This document shows, piece after piece, positions 20,182 through 30,678 of a stretch of DNA of 64,000 nucleotides. How positions within the stretch are numbered: the first letter of the stretch is position 1; the number at the start of each line of letters is the position of its first letter. The notes under the pieces are model-generated. The model ran no database searches. It was not told the origin of the DNA and saw nothing but the letters and a program-made list of their open reading frames with translations. A program made the position numbers and the translations under genes. The stretch covers positions 62,001 through 126,000 of the forward strand of contig NW_024468254.1 of the NCBI RefSeq assembly GCF_002104995.1, in the 5' to 3' direction. Source of the DNA: Linderina pennispora (taxonomy: Eukaryota > Kickxellomycota > Kickxellomycetes > Kickxellales > Kickxellaceae).

Positions 20182-20907
20182 TTACATGCTCTTTATACTA
20201 AACGCAGGAACCCAGTATTCGGTCTCCTTGGTGCCCTCATCGACCCACACAATGCCTGTCCGAAGCATATCGTCCACGCATGTCTGTATCCTGTCTGTGT
20301 CCCACCCCAACCCGCTCTGCACATCCTGCAGTGTGAAGTGGCCACGCACGGCCAGACCAAGCACAGTGGTCTGATCCAAGTTCAGCTCCCGTCCAACGCT
20401 CTTCACCATCTTCCTGTCACCAAAGCTCACAATCCGGTACCCGCCATGCAGCGGCGCTAGCTGCTTGATTGCACGCTTGATGTCTTCTTCGATGACCGGC
20501 TCGCTGCCACGTATCCTCCGCTTCTCGAGTCGCCGTCGCAGCTCCTCGACCTCAATCAGGCCACCATTGAGGGCCCGTGTGGCCACACACACGTCAATAA
20601 TCTGGATGCCAAGCTCGCAGTAAAAGTCGCCAACACCCAGGAGCTCGGCCAGGTAGCCCTTGCGCGAGGCCAGAGGGTCGATTCCTATTACCTGGCACAT
20701 ACGCTGGACTTGCACGCGGAACACGGGGTTCGACCTGATGTCCTTCTGGTGGTCGCGCACGAATTCCTCGAGGTTGTTGCGCATTACCGTGATTTGCTCC
20801 TGAAGCTTTGAAATCTCCCGCTGGGCGAGCTCTGTGCCTTTGCTGGAGAGTGCTGCGCGCTCGGCTTCCATTCGCCGGAGCCCGCCGACTCCTACTCCGC
20901 GCCGCAT
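20182..20907 (-). CDS. SNF8: ESCRT-II subunit Snf8/Vps22
   Basis: A 241-aa protein starting at the ATG at 20905-20907 (MRRGVGVGGL), which matches the usual EAP30-family N-terminus. The frame also extends upstream without family sequence. Features in order: an N-terminal coiled region (LAQREISKLQEQITVMRNNL), then NPVFRVQVQRMCQVIGIDPLA, then GDFYCELGIQIIDVC, then two winged-helix domains to WVDEGTKETEYWVPAF near the C-terminus. Snf8, with Vps25 and Vps36, forms ESCRT-II, which sorts ubiquitinated cargo at endosomes. It converges on the LPMO gene at 18893 and is divergent from the NDUFB8 gene at 21229. Confidence 0.92.
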   Translation of the reverse strand: MRRGVGVGGLRRMEAERAALSSKGTELAQREISKLQEQITVMRNNLEEFVRDHQKDIRSNPVFRVQVQRMCQVIGIDPLASRKGYLAELLGVGDFYCELGIQIIDVCVATRALNGGLIEVEELRRRLEKRRIRGSEPVIEEDIKRAIKQLAPLHGGYRIVSFGDRKMVKSVGRELNLDQTTVLGLAVRGHFTLQDVQSGLGWDTDRIQTCVDDMLRTGIVWVDEGTKETEYWVPAFSIKSM

Positions 20908-21228
20908 TGTGTATGATGGTGGAAGTAGAGAAATGCTGAGGTGGTGGTAGTACAGACCAACCCGGAAAAAAAGCAGCAGCCTCAGCTGCAAACCCCAGAC
21001 GTCACACCACACTTGCCTTCAAAGCACGTGGCTGGGCTTGATTGCTGTCGCTGATTCTGCTGATCAGTAATCCGGGGTCTCTGCAGGCGAGATTCTCGAA
21101 TTGGCAGCGCTATCTATGATCTCTAGAGATTGTTTTCTGGCGGGTGGTGGAATTCAGACAGTCCTCTTTTAATTTTCGGCAGCTGATTCTTCTCTACACA
21201 TCATTTCTAACCCTCTATATTTCGACAA
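20908..21228. promoter_or_regulatory. Shared divergent promoter, SNF8 / NDUFB8
   Basis: The 321 bp between the two start codons must hold both promoters. I see no canonical TATAAA, unlike the secreted-protein genes. There is an AT-rich stretch at 21165-21215 near the NDUFB8 side. Confidence 0.5.
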
Positions 21229-21681
21229 ATGAACCGCGCACTTATTCGTACCGTACAGCCGGCGCGCCAGGCCCTGATGGGCGTGCGCTTCCAGTCGCAG
21301 TACAAGGCTAAGCTGTATGTTGACCCTGAGCCTCAAATCGGCGATTACCCGAATCTGCCACAGCGGTTCGCGGAGGACCGGCCCCAGCGCGGGTGGTGGG
21401 ACCGGCAGATGCGGCGCAACTTTGGCGAGCCGATTCTAGAGCAGGACGAGATCTTCAACATGTGGGCGCCGACGCGGTATGCGTCGCCAGGGTGGAAGCG
21501 CGTGACCAAGATGTGGCTGGGCGTCATCGGCACCATTGGCACGGTGTATTATGTGATTTCAAAGACCCGCCCAGAGCCGGTTGCGGTCAGGGCTTTCTAC
21601 CCGGGCAACGGGCTGAAGGAGGAGCTTGGCGGAGTGGCAACCAGGACAATCCAGGACTCTGTCGAGGAGGCGTCAGCATAG
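21229..21681 (+). CDS. NADH dehydrogenase (complex I) subunit NDUFB8/ASHI family
   Basis: A 150-aa protein. The N-terminus (MNRALIRTVQPARQALMGVRF) is Arg-rich with no acids, typical of a mitochondrial presequence. The central family motif reads DPEPQIGDYPNLP then GWWDRQMRRNFGEPILEQDE, matching NDUFB8. A single transmembrane segment follows (MWLGVIGTIGTVYYVIS), with a short acidic C-terminal tail. NDUFB8 is an accessory subunit in the distal membrane arm of complex I. Its presence means the organism has a proton-pumping complex I. Confidence 0.85.
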   Translation: MNRALIRTVQPARQALMGVRFQSQYKAKLYVDPEPQIGDYPNLPQRFAEDRPQRGWWDRQMRRNFGEPILEQDEIFNMWAPTRYASPGWKRVTKMWLGVIGTIGTVYYVISKTRPEPVAVRAFYPGNGLKEELGGVATRTIQDSVEEASA

Positions 21682-22824
21682 GCGAGCAATTGATTAGATT
21701 TCTCAGGTTTCAACAGGTTGATTTCGTATTGTTCGGGCTGGCGTATGGATGATGTAGCTGGAGGGGAGGTGGGCGCGTGACGGGGCGCGTTTATTTTAGG
21801 GGTGGATTGGGCGCAACTGGGCTGTGTGTACGACTGTCCCATGCATGCCATCATCACCCGGCAAATACACATGGCACATGCTGTTTGTGACATCTCGGCG
21901 AGGGGCTGAGTGCTGCTGTTTGTGCCCGGATGCACTGCGTACTTTAAATACTGGCCCATCATGTCCATTCAGCAGTGTATACCGACAATGAGATTTGCCG
22001 AGTAAACAGTGCGAGTATTGGGGGAGGGGAGCGTGGCGGTCACACGCCCAGCCTTGGCATGTATCAACTAGCTCATGTCTCCGCGCACCCCCTTGCCGTT
22101 CAGACAGTACGCGCAAGGTGCTAAAACTCCGATGGTGCGAATGCATGAAGCCTCCCCAAGAAGCTGCGGGAGAGGGTTGACGGCCTCGGCCCAGGCAAGA
22201 TCTGGCGGCACTGCTCTGTGTGGAAGGGGCGGGCAGTTTCTCGGTGATGCACTCGCACCTCCCAGATCTTCTGGTGGTCGCTGTTGACTGGGTATGTCGG
22301 GGAGCATCACAGATCATGGGGCGGAAGCAAATATTGGCCGATCGCGAGCATCGGGCAGGCGCAATATATGCATGGGCGAGGTCTGGGCGCCGGCTTGGTA
22401 GAGATATTAAAGCAAAAACCACCTTATCACCGTTGTCTGTTGTGCCTTCCGCAAATAGGAATTGGCGGAGAGGGATTTTAATCCTGTTCCTGCAACTGCC
22501 TGTCACACCGAGGAGATGGGCGGAATAGTGTGTGGTCCTCGACAAAAACGAGATTTTTTACTCCACTCTACCGGCCGGCAGTGCCAGTGGTCAGTAATAT
22601 AAAAAAAGCCTGACTGACCAAAGAGAAAAAATGCGACGAGGGACAAAGCGCGCGGCCCAAAGAATTCCCCCCTCTTCTCCGCCACCACACTTGCCATCAA
22701 TCAGCTGTGCTTTTTTTCTTCTCACCCCCACCCCAGATTTTCTTCTATTATTGCGCCTGATATTCGTATTATTAGCATTGCATTTGTCTCATTAGCAAGC
22801 AACCAAGCACACCAAAAATCAACC
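21682..22824. other. Intergenic region, no gene recognised
   Basis: About 1.1 kb. Overlapping frames exist on both strands (for example 21796-22545 minus) but lack protein-like features. The last 200 bp are AT-rich with homopolymer runs and form the probable promoter of the flippase gene. Confidence 0.5.
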
Positions 22825-25800
22825 ATGGGGTTACCTGGCGGCAGCGGCAGCAGCAGGCCCACTTCGATGGAGCTGCGAGAGCTTCCGCGCCGGCGAGCCA
22901 CGCAGAACAGCACATCTGCAGCACGACGCACCTCGATGCGCGGGCCGATTGACCTGCCTCCGATAGACACACGGCTCCGCACCCAGAACCTGGGCGGATC
23001 GCAGAGCATGCCGCCATCACCAACATCGGGTGGGGCGACACGGTTCCCGCAGACACCAGCAACAGCAACAGCAGCAGAGATGGCGAAGGGCGGGAAAATG
23101 ACCAAAGTGCCTCACTATGGGCGGCTGCGCAGCGTGACGGCACGAGTCCTGCGCATGGTGGATCCGCGGGCATACCAGCGGCAGCATCAGCACGAGGAGG
23201 TGGCTGAGCAGACGTCCCGTGGCTTTGTGGAGGCTGTGCGTGATCGGGCAGCGGTGCGGGCAAGACGGGCGCGACGATACAGCCACGGGTCAATCCCCAC
23301 AGGGCTGTCGCGCCACGGGTCGCGCGAATACGGATCTGGCAGCGGCGCTCTGGCAGGATTGAAGCGGCTGTCGATGGAGATCTCGCACCTGGGCAAGATT
23401 CCATCGCGCGGGGCGTCGGTTGGAGATGCAGCGCAAGGCTCGTCGGAGTCCCGCAGATACTCGCAGCTGGGAGATATGCTGTCGCCAGTTCACAGCATGG
23501 AGGGCGGTGTGTCAGCGGCTACGGACGTTGACGACAACGAGGCTCTACAGCAACAGCAGGCGGCGGCTGACTCGGTGATTACGATTCCCACCCCAGGGTT
23601 TTTTCTGGACCCTGTGTCAGATGACTGGATGGGTGGGCATTCGTTCCGCCAGCGCATGCGGTACCCGGACGAGGTCATTACGGTGCCCGCATCGCTGACC
23701 AAGCGAGTGCACTACGAGGTTTCGTACGACTACCCGAAAAACGCAATTTCGACCGCGCGCTACAACGTGCTGACATTCCTGCCGGCCCAGCTGGCGGCTC
23801 AGTTTTCCAAGGTGGCCAACGTGTATTTTCTGTTTATCGCAGCGCTGCAGCAGGTTCCCGGGTGGTCGACTACGGGCCGGTGGAGCACGCTATTACCGCT
23901 GTGTGTGTTTGTCAGCCTGTCGATAGCACATGAGGGGTTCGATGACCTGCGGCGACACCGCATGGATCACGCAGAAAACACGCAGCGCACGCGCGTACTG
24001 AAAGTCAAAATACATGACAAGGAGCAGCGGCTGACGTTCCGGCTGCGGGATTTGCGGCACCGCGGGTCGCACAGCATCCACAGCTTCCGCATGCGCAGCT
24101 CGCAGAGCATCCATGAGCTGGGGCGGTCGACGCTGGATAGGGCAAAGCGCATTGCCGGCTCGACTCTGCGGATAGGGTCGACGGTGAAGGAAGCGGTTGT
24201 GTCGCGGCTGGCAGAGAAGCGGCGGAAGCAGCGCGAGCTCGAGGACTCGGACGACGAGGAGGAGCTGCGAAATGAGGAGACACTAAGAGCGCGCCTGAAC
24301 AAGGGAGTCATCAGCCTTCGCAGCTGGCGCAGCAACCAGACGACCAACAACCATAATACCCGGAGGGACAACGAGGACGAGGACGGGGACGAGGATCTAG
24401 AGGCCATCCTGGAGGGCAGCGCCATACACACGCCGTTTTCGCATCGCCGCGGTCTGTCGAGGATATCAATGACGCCTGGCACTGACCTCAGCATGCCTGC
24501 ATTGCCGGTCCAGCCGCCGCCGAAGCGCACCGGTCCAACAGTAGCCTTCAACGACGTGGTTGAGGAGCAGTCGGCCATCGGTGACGACGAGCTGCCTGAG
24601 AACCCCCTGCCCGACAACATGAGCTGCCGGTGGAAGCGCAAAAAGTGGGAGGACGTCCAAGTTGGCGACATGCTGATGATTGTCAAGGACGAGTGGATTC
24701 CCGCTGACTGCGTGGTGATTGCGTCGACGGGATTCGACGGCACGTGCTTTGTTGAGACAGCAGCACTGGACGGTGAGACCACGCTGAAGCAGAAGCAGGC
24801 GCTGGAGGCGACCAACTCGCAGATCCAGACAGCCGAGCAGCTGGCGGCCTTCAATGCCTTCACCTATGTGGAGCCGCCGTCGGCCGAGCTGTACAACTTT
24901 GAAGGGTTCATGGAGGTCAACGGTGAGCGCTATGCGCTGACGCCCAACCAGCTGCTTCTGCGCGGCTCGGTTCTGCGCAATACCGCATATGTGTATGCCC
25001 AGGTAGTGTATTCGGGCGAGCAGACGCGGCTGCGGCTGAATGCGACCCGGAATATCCGCACCAAGGCGCCGCAGGTGCAGCGGATCACGAACCGCATCGT
25101 GGTGCTGGTGTTTCTGCTTCTGCTGGCCCTGTGTTTTGTGTTCTCGGCGCTGGGCATCCACTGGAACAACAAAAAGCGCCATGGGCACTGGTACCTGAAC
25201 CACATGCGTATGCCGGCCACGGCGCTGGTCTTTGGGTACATTGTCATGATGAATGCGCTGATTCCGATCTCGCTGTACGTGACCCTGGAGGCAGTCAAGA
25301 TTTTCCAGTGCTGGTTCATCCAGCAAGACGTCGACATGTACCATGCCGAGACCGACACGCATGCGGAGGCCCGCACAACAGCGATTAACGAGGACTTGGG
25401 CATGGTGCGCTATGTGTTCTCCGACAAGACCGGTACGCTGACAGAGAACATCATGAAGCTGCGCGCTGTCATGGTTGCTGGGTTTTCGTATCTGCATATA
25501 GATCTCGACCGCCTGCAACCGACCAGAAAGAAGAATGCCACGCCCCAGCCAAATAACAGCAACGACGGCTCACCCAGAAACGGGGACCGGTCGATGTCGC
25601 CAGTACTGCGCACGCAGAGACTGCACCAGCAACAGCACCATCGGCGGCAGCAGAGTCTGCCTGGACATCCGACAATGTCACGCACGCTCCAGCAGCTCGC
25701 GGTGACTAATCGGCTGAACAGCGGGCAGAGCTCGAGTCTGAGCCAGCATTCACGCGGGCTGTCGGCTTCTGTATTAAGATCGCCCACCGCCGAGGATTCG

Positions 25801-28800
25801 CTGTCGCGGCCCAACACGCCGCTGTCGTTCAACTACTCGAGTGCCACCCCCGCGACTGTCCTTGAGACGGAGACGCTGCTGGACCACCAGACCGATACGT
25901 CTGATGATGCAGATGTCGAGAGCCAGGGGACGCCAGAGTCGGATCCGGACCTGATTATCTCCTCGGACGACGACCCGCGGCAACACACGCGAGCCAAGGA
26001 CGACGCGCCGGTGTCCGACTTGCAGCTTCTGCCGTCGTCGCGTGAGATCATGGAGAGCGCGCCGCCAACGCAGGTGTTCCGCAGCCGCGCCGAGTGGTTC
26101 CTGCGGAGCATGGCGCTGTGTCACACGGTGCAGCCAGACCGCGATCCGCTGACCGGCCGAATCACCGGTTACCAGGCGACATCACCTGACGAGAAGGCGC
26201 TGGTGGCGGCGGCGGCCGAGCTTGGTTACGTGATGAACAACCGCGCCGGGCCCCTGGTGCAGCTGCGCGTGGTAGCGTCGGAGCGGATGCGAGATTTCAA
26301 CGCCCTGGTGGGTGGCGGCGAGCTTGATGCCAGCTTCGATCGCGGCGTTCCGGCGCCCGACCCAACCGACCGGCTGGGCAACTACGAGGTTCTGGATGTG
26401 CTGGAGTTCTCGAGTGCCCGCAAGCGCATGTCGGTGATCTACCGGTGTCCGGACGGCCGCATTGTCATGGTGTCCAAGGGTGCTGATTCCGCACTGTGGC
26501 CGCGGCTGGTGGAGCCCGGCGTGCTTGTGTCGGACCCGAGCAGTTCCCAGTCGTTTATGCCAAAGCCGGCTGGCTACCCGCTGAAGCGCACGCTGTCGCG
26601 GCCCAGCGCCGCCTACCTGCATTCGCGCACGTCGTCGCAGGCCAGCAATGCCGACATCGACAAGTTCCTCAAATCTGCCCTGGTCAGCACGCCGGTGCAG
26701 GCGCGGCGGACAGCGTCGCGGCTGGGCGAGGAAAGCGATATTACACCGCCCGGGCTATTTGGCGACCATCTGTCAGCCGACGAGATCGACTATCCGACGC
26801 ACCAGAATGTGTTTGGGGTTCTGCGGGACTCGCGCGACAGCATTGCCAGCAGCGTCAATGTGATGGACCAGGGGCAGCCGGAGATCCCGCAGTCGTTTGT
26901 GACGCCGACGCGGGAGGAGGAGGAGTGGGCACGGGCGCGGTCGCTGGAGGCCCTGCACCAGTTTTCGACCGAGGGCCTGCGGACGCTAGTGTATGCCCAC
27001 AAGGAGATCCAGCCGCAAGTCTACGAAGCCTGGCATCTCAAGTACCTGACGGCAACCACGGCTCTGGCCAACCGCCAGGCGCAAGTCGAGCTGGCGTGCG
27101 AGGAGATCGAGAACGACCTTTTGCTTACCGGTGTCTCGGCCATCGAGGACCGGCTGCAGGACGGCGTGCCCGAGACCATCTTCAAGCTCCGCCGGGCTGG
27201 CATCCGTGTGTGGATGCTGACCGGCGACAAGGTCGAGACCGCCATCAATATCGCAAAGTCGTGCCGGCTCATCGACACCGACACCGTGGAGGTGACTCGG
27301 CTTGATGCCGACACGGTCGAGCAGCACTCGGGCAAGATGCTGCTGCTGGTCATGCAGGGGGTCAGCGAGTACGAGCGCCTGGAGAAAGTTTTGTGCCAGG
27401 CCCTAGATGTTGCCCAGCGCCTGCCCGAGTCCACCGATGAGCGGTTCGAGCGCCGCACGCGTATGCAGAAGATGATGCGTGGACTCAAGACCTTTGGATC
27501 GAAGCTGGATGTCTTCCGGGCCTTCCGCGATGGCGGCGCTATGAGGAGACGGCGGCGCGAGAAGCAGCCCGCTGTGCTTGAAAAGCAGCAGGGCGACGAT
27601 GACGACGATATCGATTTTGCTGTGGGCGCCCCACTGAACGCCCAGCACGCGACACTGCAGGCGCCAGTGTGGGACACCACAGATGACGGCCCAGCGGGGA
27701 AGCAGAGGGAGTATCTGGAGTCACCGGTCTCTGCTGACCACGAGGGCACCCCGACCACTGTGGTTGGCGGAGCAGACCAGATTTCTGACTCCGCCATTGG
27801 GCGGACATCCGGAGCAACGGCTGTACGTCAGGCGAAGCAGCAGCAGCCGCTGCTGGAGCCCGACAATGGCAAGCTGAACTCAGACGCGTCGCTGGCGGTG
27901 GTGGTCGATGGCGAGACGCTGGCGGAGCTCGAGAAGCACCCGGAGCTGCTGGACAGGTTCTTGTCGCTGGGCACACTGTGCGATGCCGTGGTGTGCTCGC
28001 GCGTCAGCCCAGCGCAAAAGGCCCTGATCGTGCACAACATGCGCGTGCGGTGCGAGGGTGGCTGCGACGAGCAGACGCGCAAGAAGAGCCGGAATCCGCT
28101 GGCAAACCTGCTGCATCACAACAACGACGACTTTATGGTCACGCTGGCGATCGGCGACGGCGGCAACGACATCGCCATGATCCAGGAGGCCCATGTCGGC
28201 ATTGGCATTGCGGGCCAGGAGGGCCTACAGGCGAGCCGGGCAGCCGACTTTTCGATTGCGCAGTTCCGCTTCCTGCAAAAGCTCTTGCTGGTGCACGGCC
28301 GGTGGAGCTACGTGCGCGTGTCGACCTTTGTCATGGGCACCTTCTACAAGTGCATGGCGTTCTACGTCACCCAGCTGATCTTCCAGTTCTACACGGGCTT
28401 CTCGGGCACGTCTTTGTTTGAGAGCTGGACGCTGTCCATGTACAACACGCTGTTTTCCATCCTGCCGGTGCTGGTGGTCGGCATTTTCGAGCAGGATCTG
28501 CAGCCGCAGACCCTGCTGACGTACCCGGAATTGTACAAGGACATGGGGCCTGCGAACCACCTGTTTACTGTGCCGCTGTTTTTGCGCAAGGTCGTGTTTA
28601 TCGGCTTCCTGCACTCGATCGTGGCCTCGCTCTTCCCGTTTGCGACACGCCTGAATTTGGGCCACGACATGTCCACCAACGACCAGTACACCAACAGCCT
28701 GGTCGTTTACGGCACCATGGTTCTGATAGCGACCGTCAAGATCGCCTATATCGACGTGCGCCGGTGGGTGGTGTTTACGCATATCGGCGTGATTTTGACG

Positions 28801-29145
28801 CTGGTGCTGTGGTTCGGGTGGAACGGCGTTCTCAGCCACATCTACCCGTCCGGCCCGTCCGAGGGCTACTATGTGCTGGGCGTGTTTACCTTCCTGATGA
28901 GCAAGGCCGTGTTTTGGTTCCAGTGGATTATCTTCACCGCCATCGCCGTGTGCCTGAACGTGCTGGTCAACCTTGTCTATAGCGTCAGAGACCCCGTGGA
29001 GAACCGGATCATGGCGTGGGTATCGTTTGAGCAGAGGACAGAGAGAGAAAAGCGCAAGGCCAGAAATTGCGCGGGGTGGGCCAGCAGAGGCAAGTTCTGG
29101 TCCAGTGGTGGCGGGCATCGACGCCAGCATTCGCATATTAACTGA
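22825..29145 (+). CDS. DNF3: P4-type ATPase phospholipid flippase, Dnf3-like, very large
   Basis: A 2106-aa single-exon frame. P4 landmarks: TM1-2 with FSKVANVYFLFIAALQQVPG (about residue 330); actuator motif DGET (649-652); TM4 PISL (814-817); phosphorylated Asp867 in SDKTGTLTEN; TSPDEKALVAAAAELGY in the N domain; GDGGNDIAMIQ (1777-1787); and six C-terminal TM segments. The N-terminal core WSTTGRWSTLLPLCVFVSLSI then AHEGFDDLRRHRMD matches the Dnf3 branch best. Such flippases move phospholipids to the cytosolic leaflet at Golgi, endosomal or plasma membranes, with a Cdc50-type partner. It exceeds yeast Dnf3 (about 1650 aa) because of a ~280-residue disordered N-terminus and insertions after TM2, after the DKTGT motif (Gln/Ser-rich) and in the P domain (about 1525-1680). 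Confidence 0.92.
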   Translation: MGLPGGSGSSRPTSMELRELPRRRATQNSTSAARRTSMRGPIDLPPIDTRLRTQNLGGSQSMPPSPTSGGATRFPQTPATATAAEMAKGGKMTKVPHYGRLRSVTARVLRMVDPRAYQRQHQHEEVAEQTSRGFVEAVRDRAAVRARRARRYSHGSIPTGLSRHGSREYGSGSGALAGLKRLSMEISHLGKIPSRGASVGDAAQGSSESRRYSQLGDMLSPVHSMEGGVSAATDVDDNEALQQQQAAADSVITIPTPGFFLDPVSDDWMGGHSFRQRMRYPDEVITVPASLTKRVHYEVSYDYPKNAISTARYNVLTFLPAQLAAQFSKVANVYFLFIAALQQVPGWSTTGRWSTLLPLCVFVSLSIAHEGFDDLRRHRMDHAENTQRTRVLKVKIHDKEQRLTFRLRDLRHRGSHSIHSFRMRSSQSIHELGRSTLDRAKRIAGSTLRIGSTVKEAVVSRLAEKRRKQRELEDSDDEEELRNEETLRARLNKGVISLRSWRSNQTTNNHNTRRDNEDEDGDEDLEAILEGSAIHTPFSHRRGLSRISMTPGTDLSMPALPVQPPPKRTGPTVAFNDVVEEQSAIGDDELPENPLPDNMSCRWKRKKWEDVQVGDMLMIVKDEWIPADCVVIASTGFDGTCFVETAALDGETTLKQKQALEATNSQIQTAEQLAAFNAFTYVEPPSAELYNFEGFMEVNGERYALTPNQLLLRGSVLRNTAYVYAQVVYSGEQTRLRLNATRNIRTKAPQVQRITNRIVVLVFLLLLALCFVFSALGIHWNNKKRHGHWYLNHMRMPATALVFGYIVMMNALIPISLYVTLEAVKIFQCWFIQQDVDMYHAETDTHAEARTTAINEDLGMVRYVFSDKTGTLTENIMKLRAVMVAGFSYLHIDLDRLQPTRKKNATPQPNNSNDGSPRNGDRSMSPVLRTQRLHQQQHHRRQQSLPGHPTMSRTLQQLAVTNRLNSGQSSSLSQHSRGLSASVLRSPTAEDSLSRPNTPLSFNYSSATPATVLETETLLDHQTDTSDDADVESQGTPESDPDLIISSDDDPRQHTRAKDDAPVSDLQLLPSSREIMESAPPTQVFRSRAEWFLRSMALCHTVQPDRDPLTGRITGYQATSPDEKALVAAAAELGYVMNNRAGPLVQLRVVASERMRDFNALVGGGELDASFDRGVPAPDPTDRLGNYEVLDVLEFSSARKRMSVIYRCPDGRIVMVSKGADSALWPRLVEPGVLVSDPSSSQSFMPKPAGYPLKRTLSRPSAAYLHSRTSSQASNADIDKFLKSALVSTPVQARRTASRLGEESDITPPGLFGDHLSADEIDYPTHQNVFGVLRDSRDSIASSVNVMDQGQPEIPQSFVTPTREEEEWARARSLEALHQFSTEGLRTLVYAHKEIQPQVYEAWHLKYLTATTALANRQAQVELACEEIENDLLLTGVSAIEDRLQDGVPETIFKLRRAGIRVWMLTGDKVETAINIAKSCRLIDTDTVEVTRLDADTVEQHSGKMLLLVMQGVSEYERLEKVLCQALDVAQRLPESTDERFERRTRMQKMMRGLKTFGSKLDVFRAFRDGGAMRRRRREKQPAVLEKQQGDDDDDIDFAVGAPLNAQHATLQAPVWDTTDDGPAGKQREYLESPVSADHEGTPTTVVGGADQISDSAIGRTSGATAVRQAKQQQPLLEPDNGKLNSDASLAVVVDGETLAELEKHPELLDRFLSLGTLCDAVVCSRVSPAQKALIVHNMRVRCEGGCDEQTRKKSRNPLANLLHHNNDDFMVTLAIGDGGNDIAMIQEAHVGIGIAGQEGLQASRAADFSIAQFRFLQKLLLVHGRWSYVRVSTFVMGTFYKCMAFYVTQLIFQFYTGFSGTSLFESWTLSMYNTLFSILPVLVVGIFEQDLQPQTLLTYPELYKDMGPANHLFTVPLFLRKVVFIGFLHSIVASLFPFATRLNLGHDMSTNDQYTNSLVVYGTMVLIATVKIAYIDVRRWVVFTHIGVILTLVLWFGWNGVLSHIYPSGPSEGYYVLGVFTFLMSKAVFWFQWIIFTAIAVCLNVLVNLVYSVRDPVENRIMAWVSFEQRTEREKRKARNCAGWASRGKFWSSGGGHRRQHSHIN

Positions 29146-29807
29146 AACCAGGGACCGGTTCAGGCTTTTTTTTTATTGTTGTTGAGACCGTTTATTCTTA
29201 TCTGTGTTGTTTACGATTTACACCTTTTTGAGACCATCTTGTCTACTTGGCGCCCCATGCATTGCATAGTCAGGTTTTTTTCGGATCACTTTAGAGTACT
29301 TGGCAAAGAAGACAGGCAAGGTACATTTCGAGTAATTTTCCCCTTTGCCAAGGTGCCAGGATGTTCCTGGATGTTACTCATGCCCGGAGTTCCCTAGTTT
29401 AAACAGAGACTTCTCACGCTCTTGGCGAAAGGAGTGCATATTATTCAGCATGCTGCCAAGTAATTTTTTTATACAAGATCATCGGGCACTGCTTGTAACT
29501 TTGCGCCAAGACGTCCGACGTATGTGACTTGCGGTGCTGTTTGGTTTCCTGCTCGTGTTTGCTCCTGGTGAGCACCATTTATATGGCCTGCGTAGCCTCC
29601 CTACATGCCACTGTGTCTTATCCATCTCCACGCCACCCAGCTCCCTCCCTGAATACAAGATTCCCTCCCTTTCACGGACACACGACCCTCCAAATACGCC
29701 TTCTTCCTTCCTCGTATCCTCAGAAAAAGCCCGCCCATTAATCCCTGGCAACCTCCTTCTGCTATCCTCCCTTCCCTCCGACTCTCCCAATTACGTAATC
29801 CACAAGC
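29146..29807. other. Intergenic region, pyrimidine-rich leader
   Basis: About 660 bp. It begins with the T-rich 3' region of the flippase gene (T-run at 29167-29174). The last ~200 bp are CT-rich (CCTCCC runs), typical of a fungal promoter or 5' leader. No gene recognised. Confidence 0.5.
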
Positions 29808-30545
29808 ATGGACGCAGGCATGATTAAGCGCTGGATGGCAGACAACTTTTGGCCGCCGCACGACCGCCCCTTGCAGGCGCTCTGGATCCCTGTTTTCTTT
29901 GCATGGCTCTGCTACTCGGTGCCTTTGCGCCAGTTTAGCAACCACCGGTTCTGGCTCATCAGCCGCACAAACGCATTTCTCCCCATCATTGGCTGGCTGC
30001 TATTCGTGCCCATTGCCATCATCCACCGCGACGAATCAGTAGCTCTGGTGAGCGGGCCGACCGTCAAGGTAATTGCGTGCACCGTGCCTCTGTTTGCCCG
30101 TGTCGTGGCAGCGCTGTGCGTTCCCTATGGATATCTTTTGCTCGACGACGATATGGAGAGGCTGGCGTCCTGGCGGGCATTCCTGCGGCAACGGATCCGG
30201 AATCCGATCGCTGCCGCCGCAGTGTGGGGGCTGGCGTCGGTTCCGTTGACTATTTTGATGCTGATTCTGCCGCTGTTTACTACTATCCGCGTATGCAGGA
30301 AACAGACCGAGCCGGGAGCAACTGAGAACACGTGGGACCTGCCGATAATGCTAGGAGTGCTGGCGCTCGTAGTCACTGTGGTGAGCATCGCAATTGGATT
30401 CCATATCTCGTACTTAAAACGCAACAAGCTGCATAAAGACGTGGATGGTGCTGACGAGGAGTTTGAGATCGGTTCCATTGGACAGACTCTGTCGAACGGC
30501 GAGTACCAAGTGGTATCGAGGCGATCGGCTGATCGTCAGGCGTGA
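29808..30545 (+). CDS. Five-TM membrane protein of unknown function
   Basis: A 245-aa protein with about five transmembrane segments: LQALWIPVFFAWLCYSVPL (22-40), AFLPIIGWLLFVPIAII (56-72), VKVIACTVPLFARVVAAL (86 onwards), VWGLASVPLTILMLILPLF (about 137-156) and IMLGVLALVVTVVSIAIGF (181-199). The C-terminal ~40 residues are hydrophilic and acidic (DVDGADEEFEIG), ending in a basic SRRSADRQA. There is no cleavable signal peptide. I do not recognise a family. Regular TM spacing, GC-rich codon use and a CT-rich leader make it a credible gene. Confidence 0.65.
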   Translation: MDAGMIKRWMADNFWPPHDRPLQALWIPVFFAWLCYSVPLRQFSNHRFWLISRTNAFLPIIGWLLFVPIAIIHRDESVALVSGPTVKVIACTVPLFARVVAALCVPYGYLLLDDDMERLASWRAFLRQRIRNPIAAAAVWGLASVPLTILMLILPLFTTIRVCRKQTEPGATENTWDLPIMLGVLALVVTVVSIAIGFHISYLKRNKLHKDVDGADEEFEIGSIGQTLSNGEYQVVSRRSADRQA

Positions 30546-30678
30546 AAGAGCGGGTTTCCCAAAAGAAACGGCAATGGGTACCTCTAAAAAAATTTACAGA
30601 TTCGTTTTCCTTTTATAAAAAAAGTCACTACATTATTGTTGTCGAATATTACTTCTTATCATATTACATTAAAATCAA

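Noticed and set aside
23967-25518. Long minus-strand frames within the flippase gene
   Set aside because: Antisense shadows of the P4-ATPase; they contain no recognisable motif.
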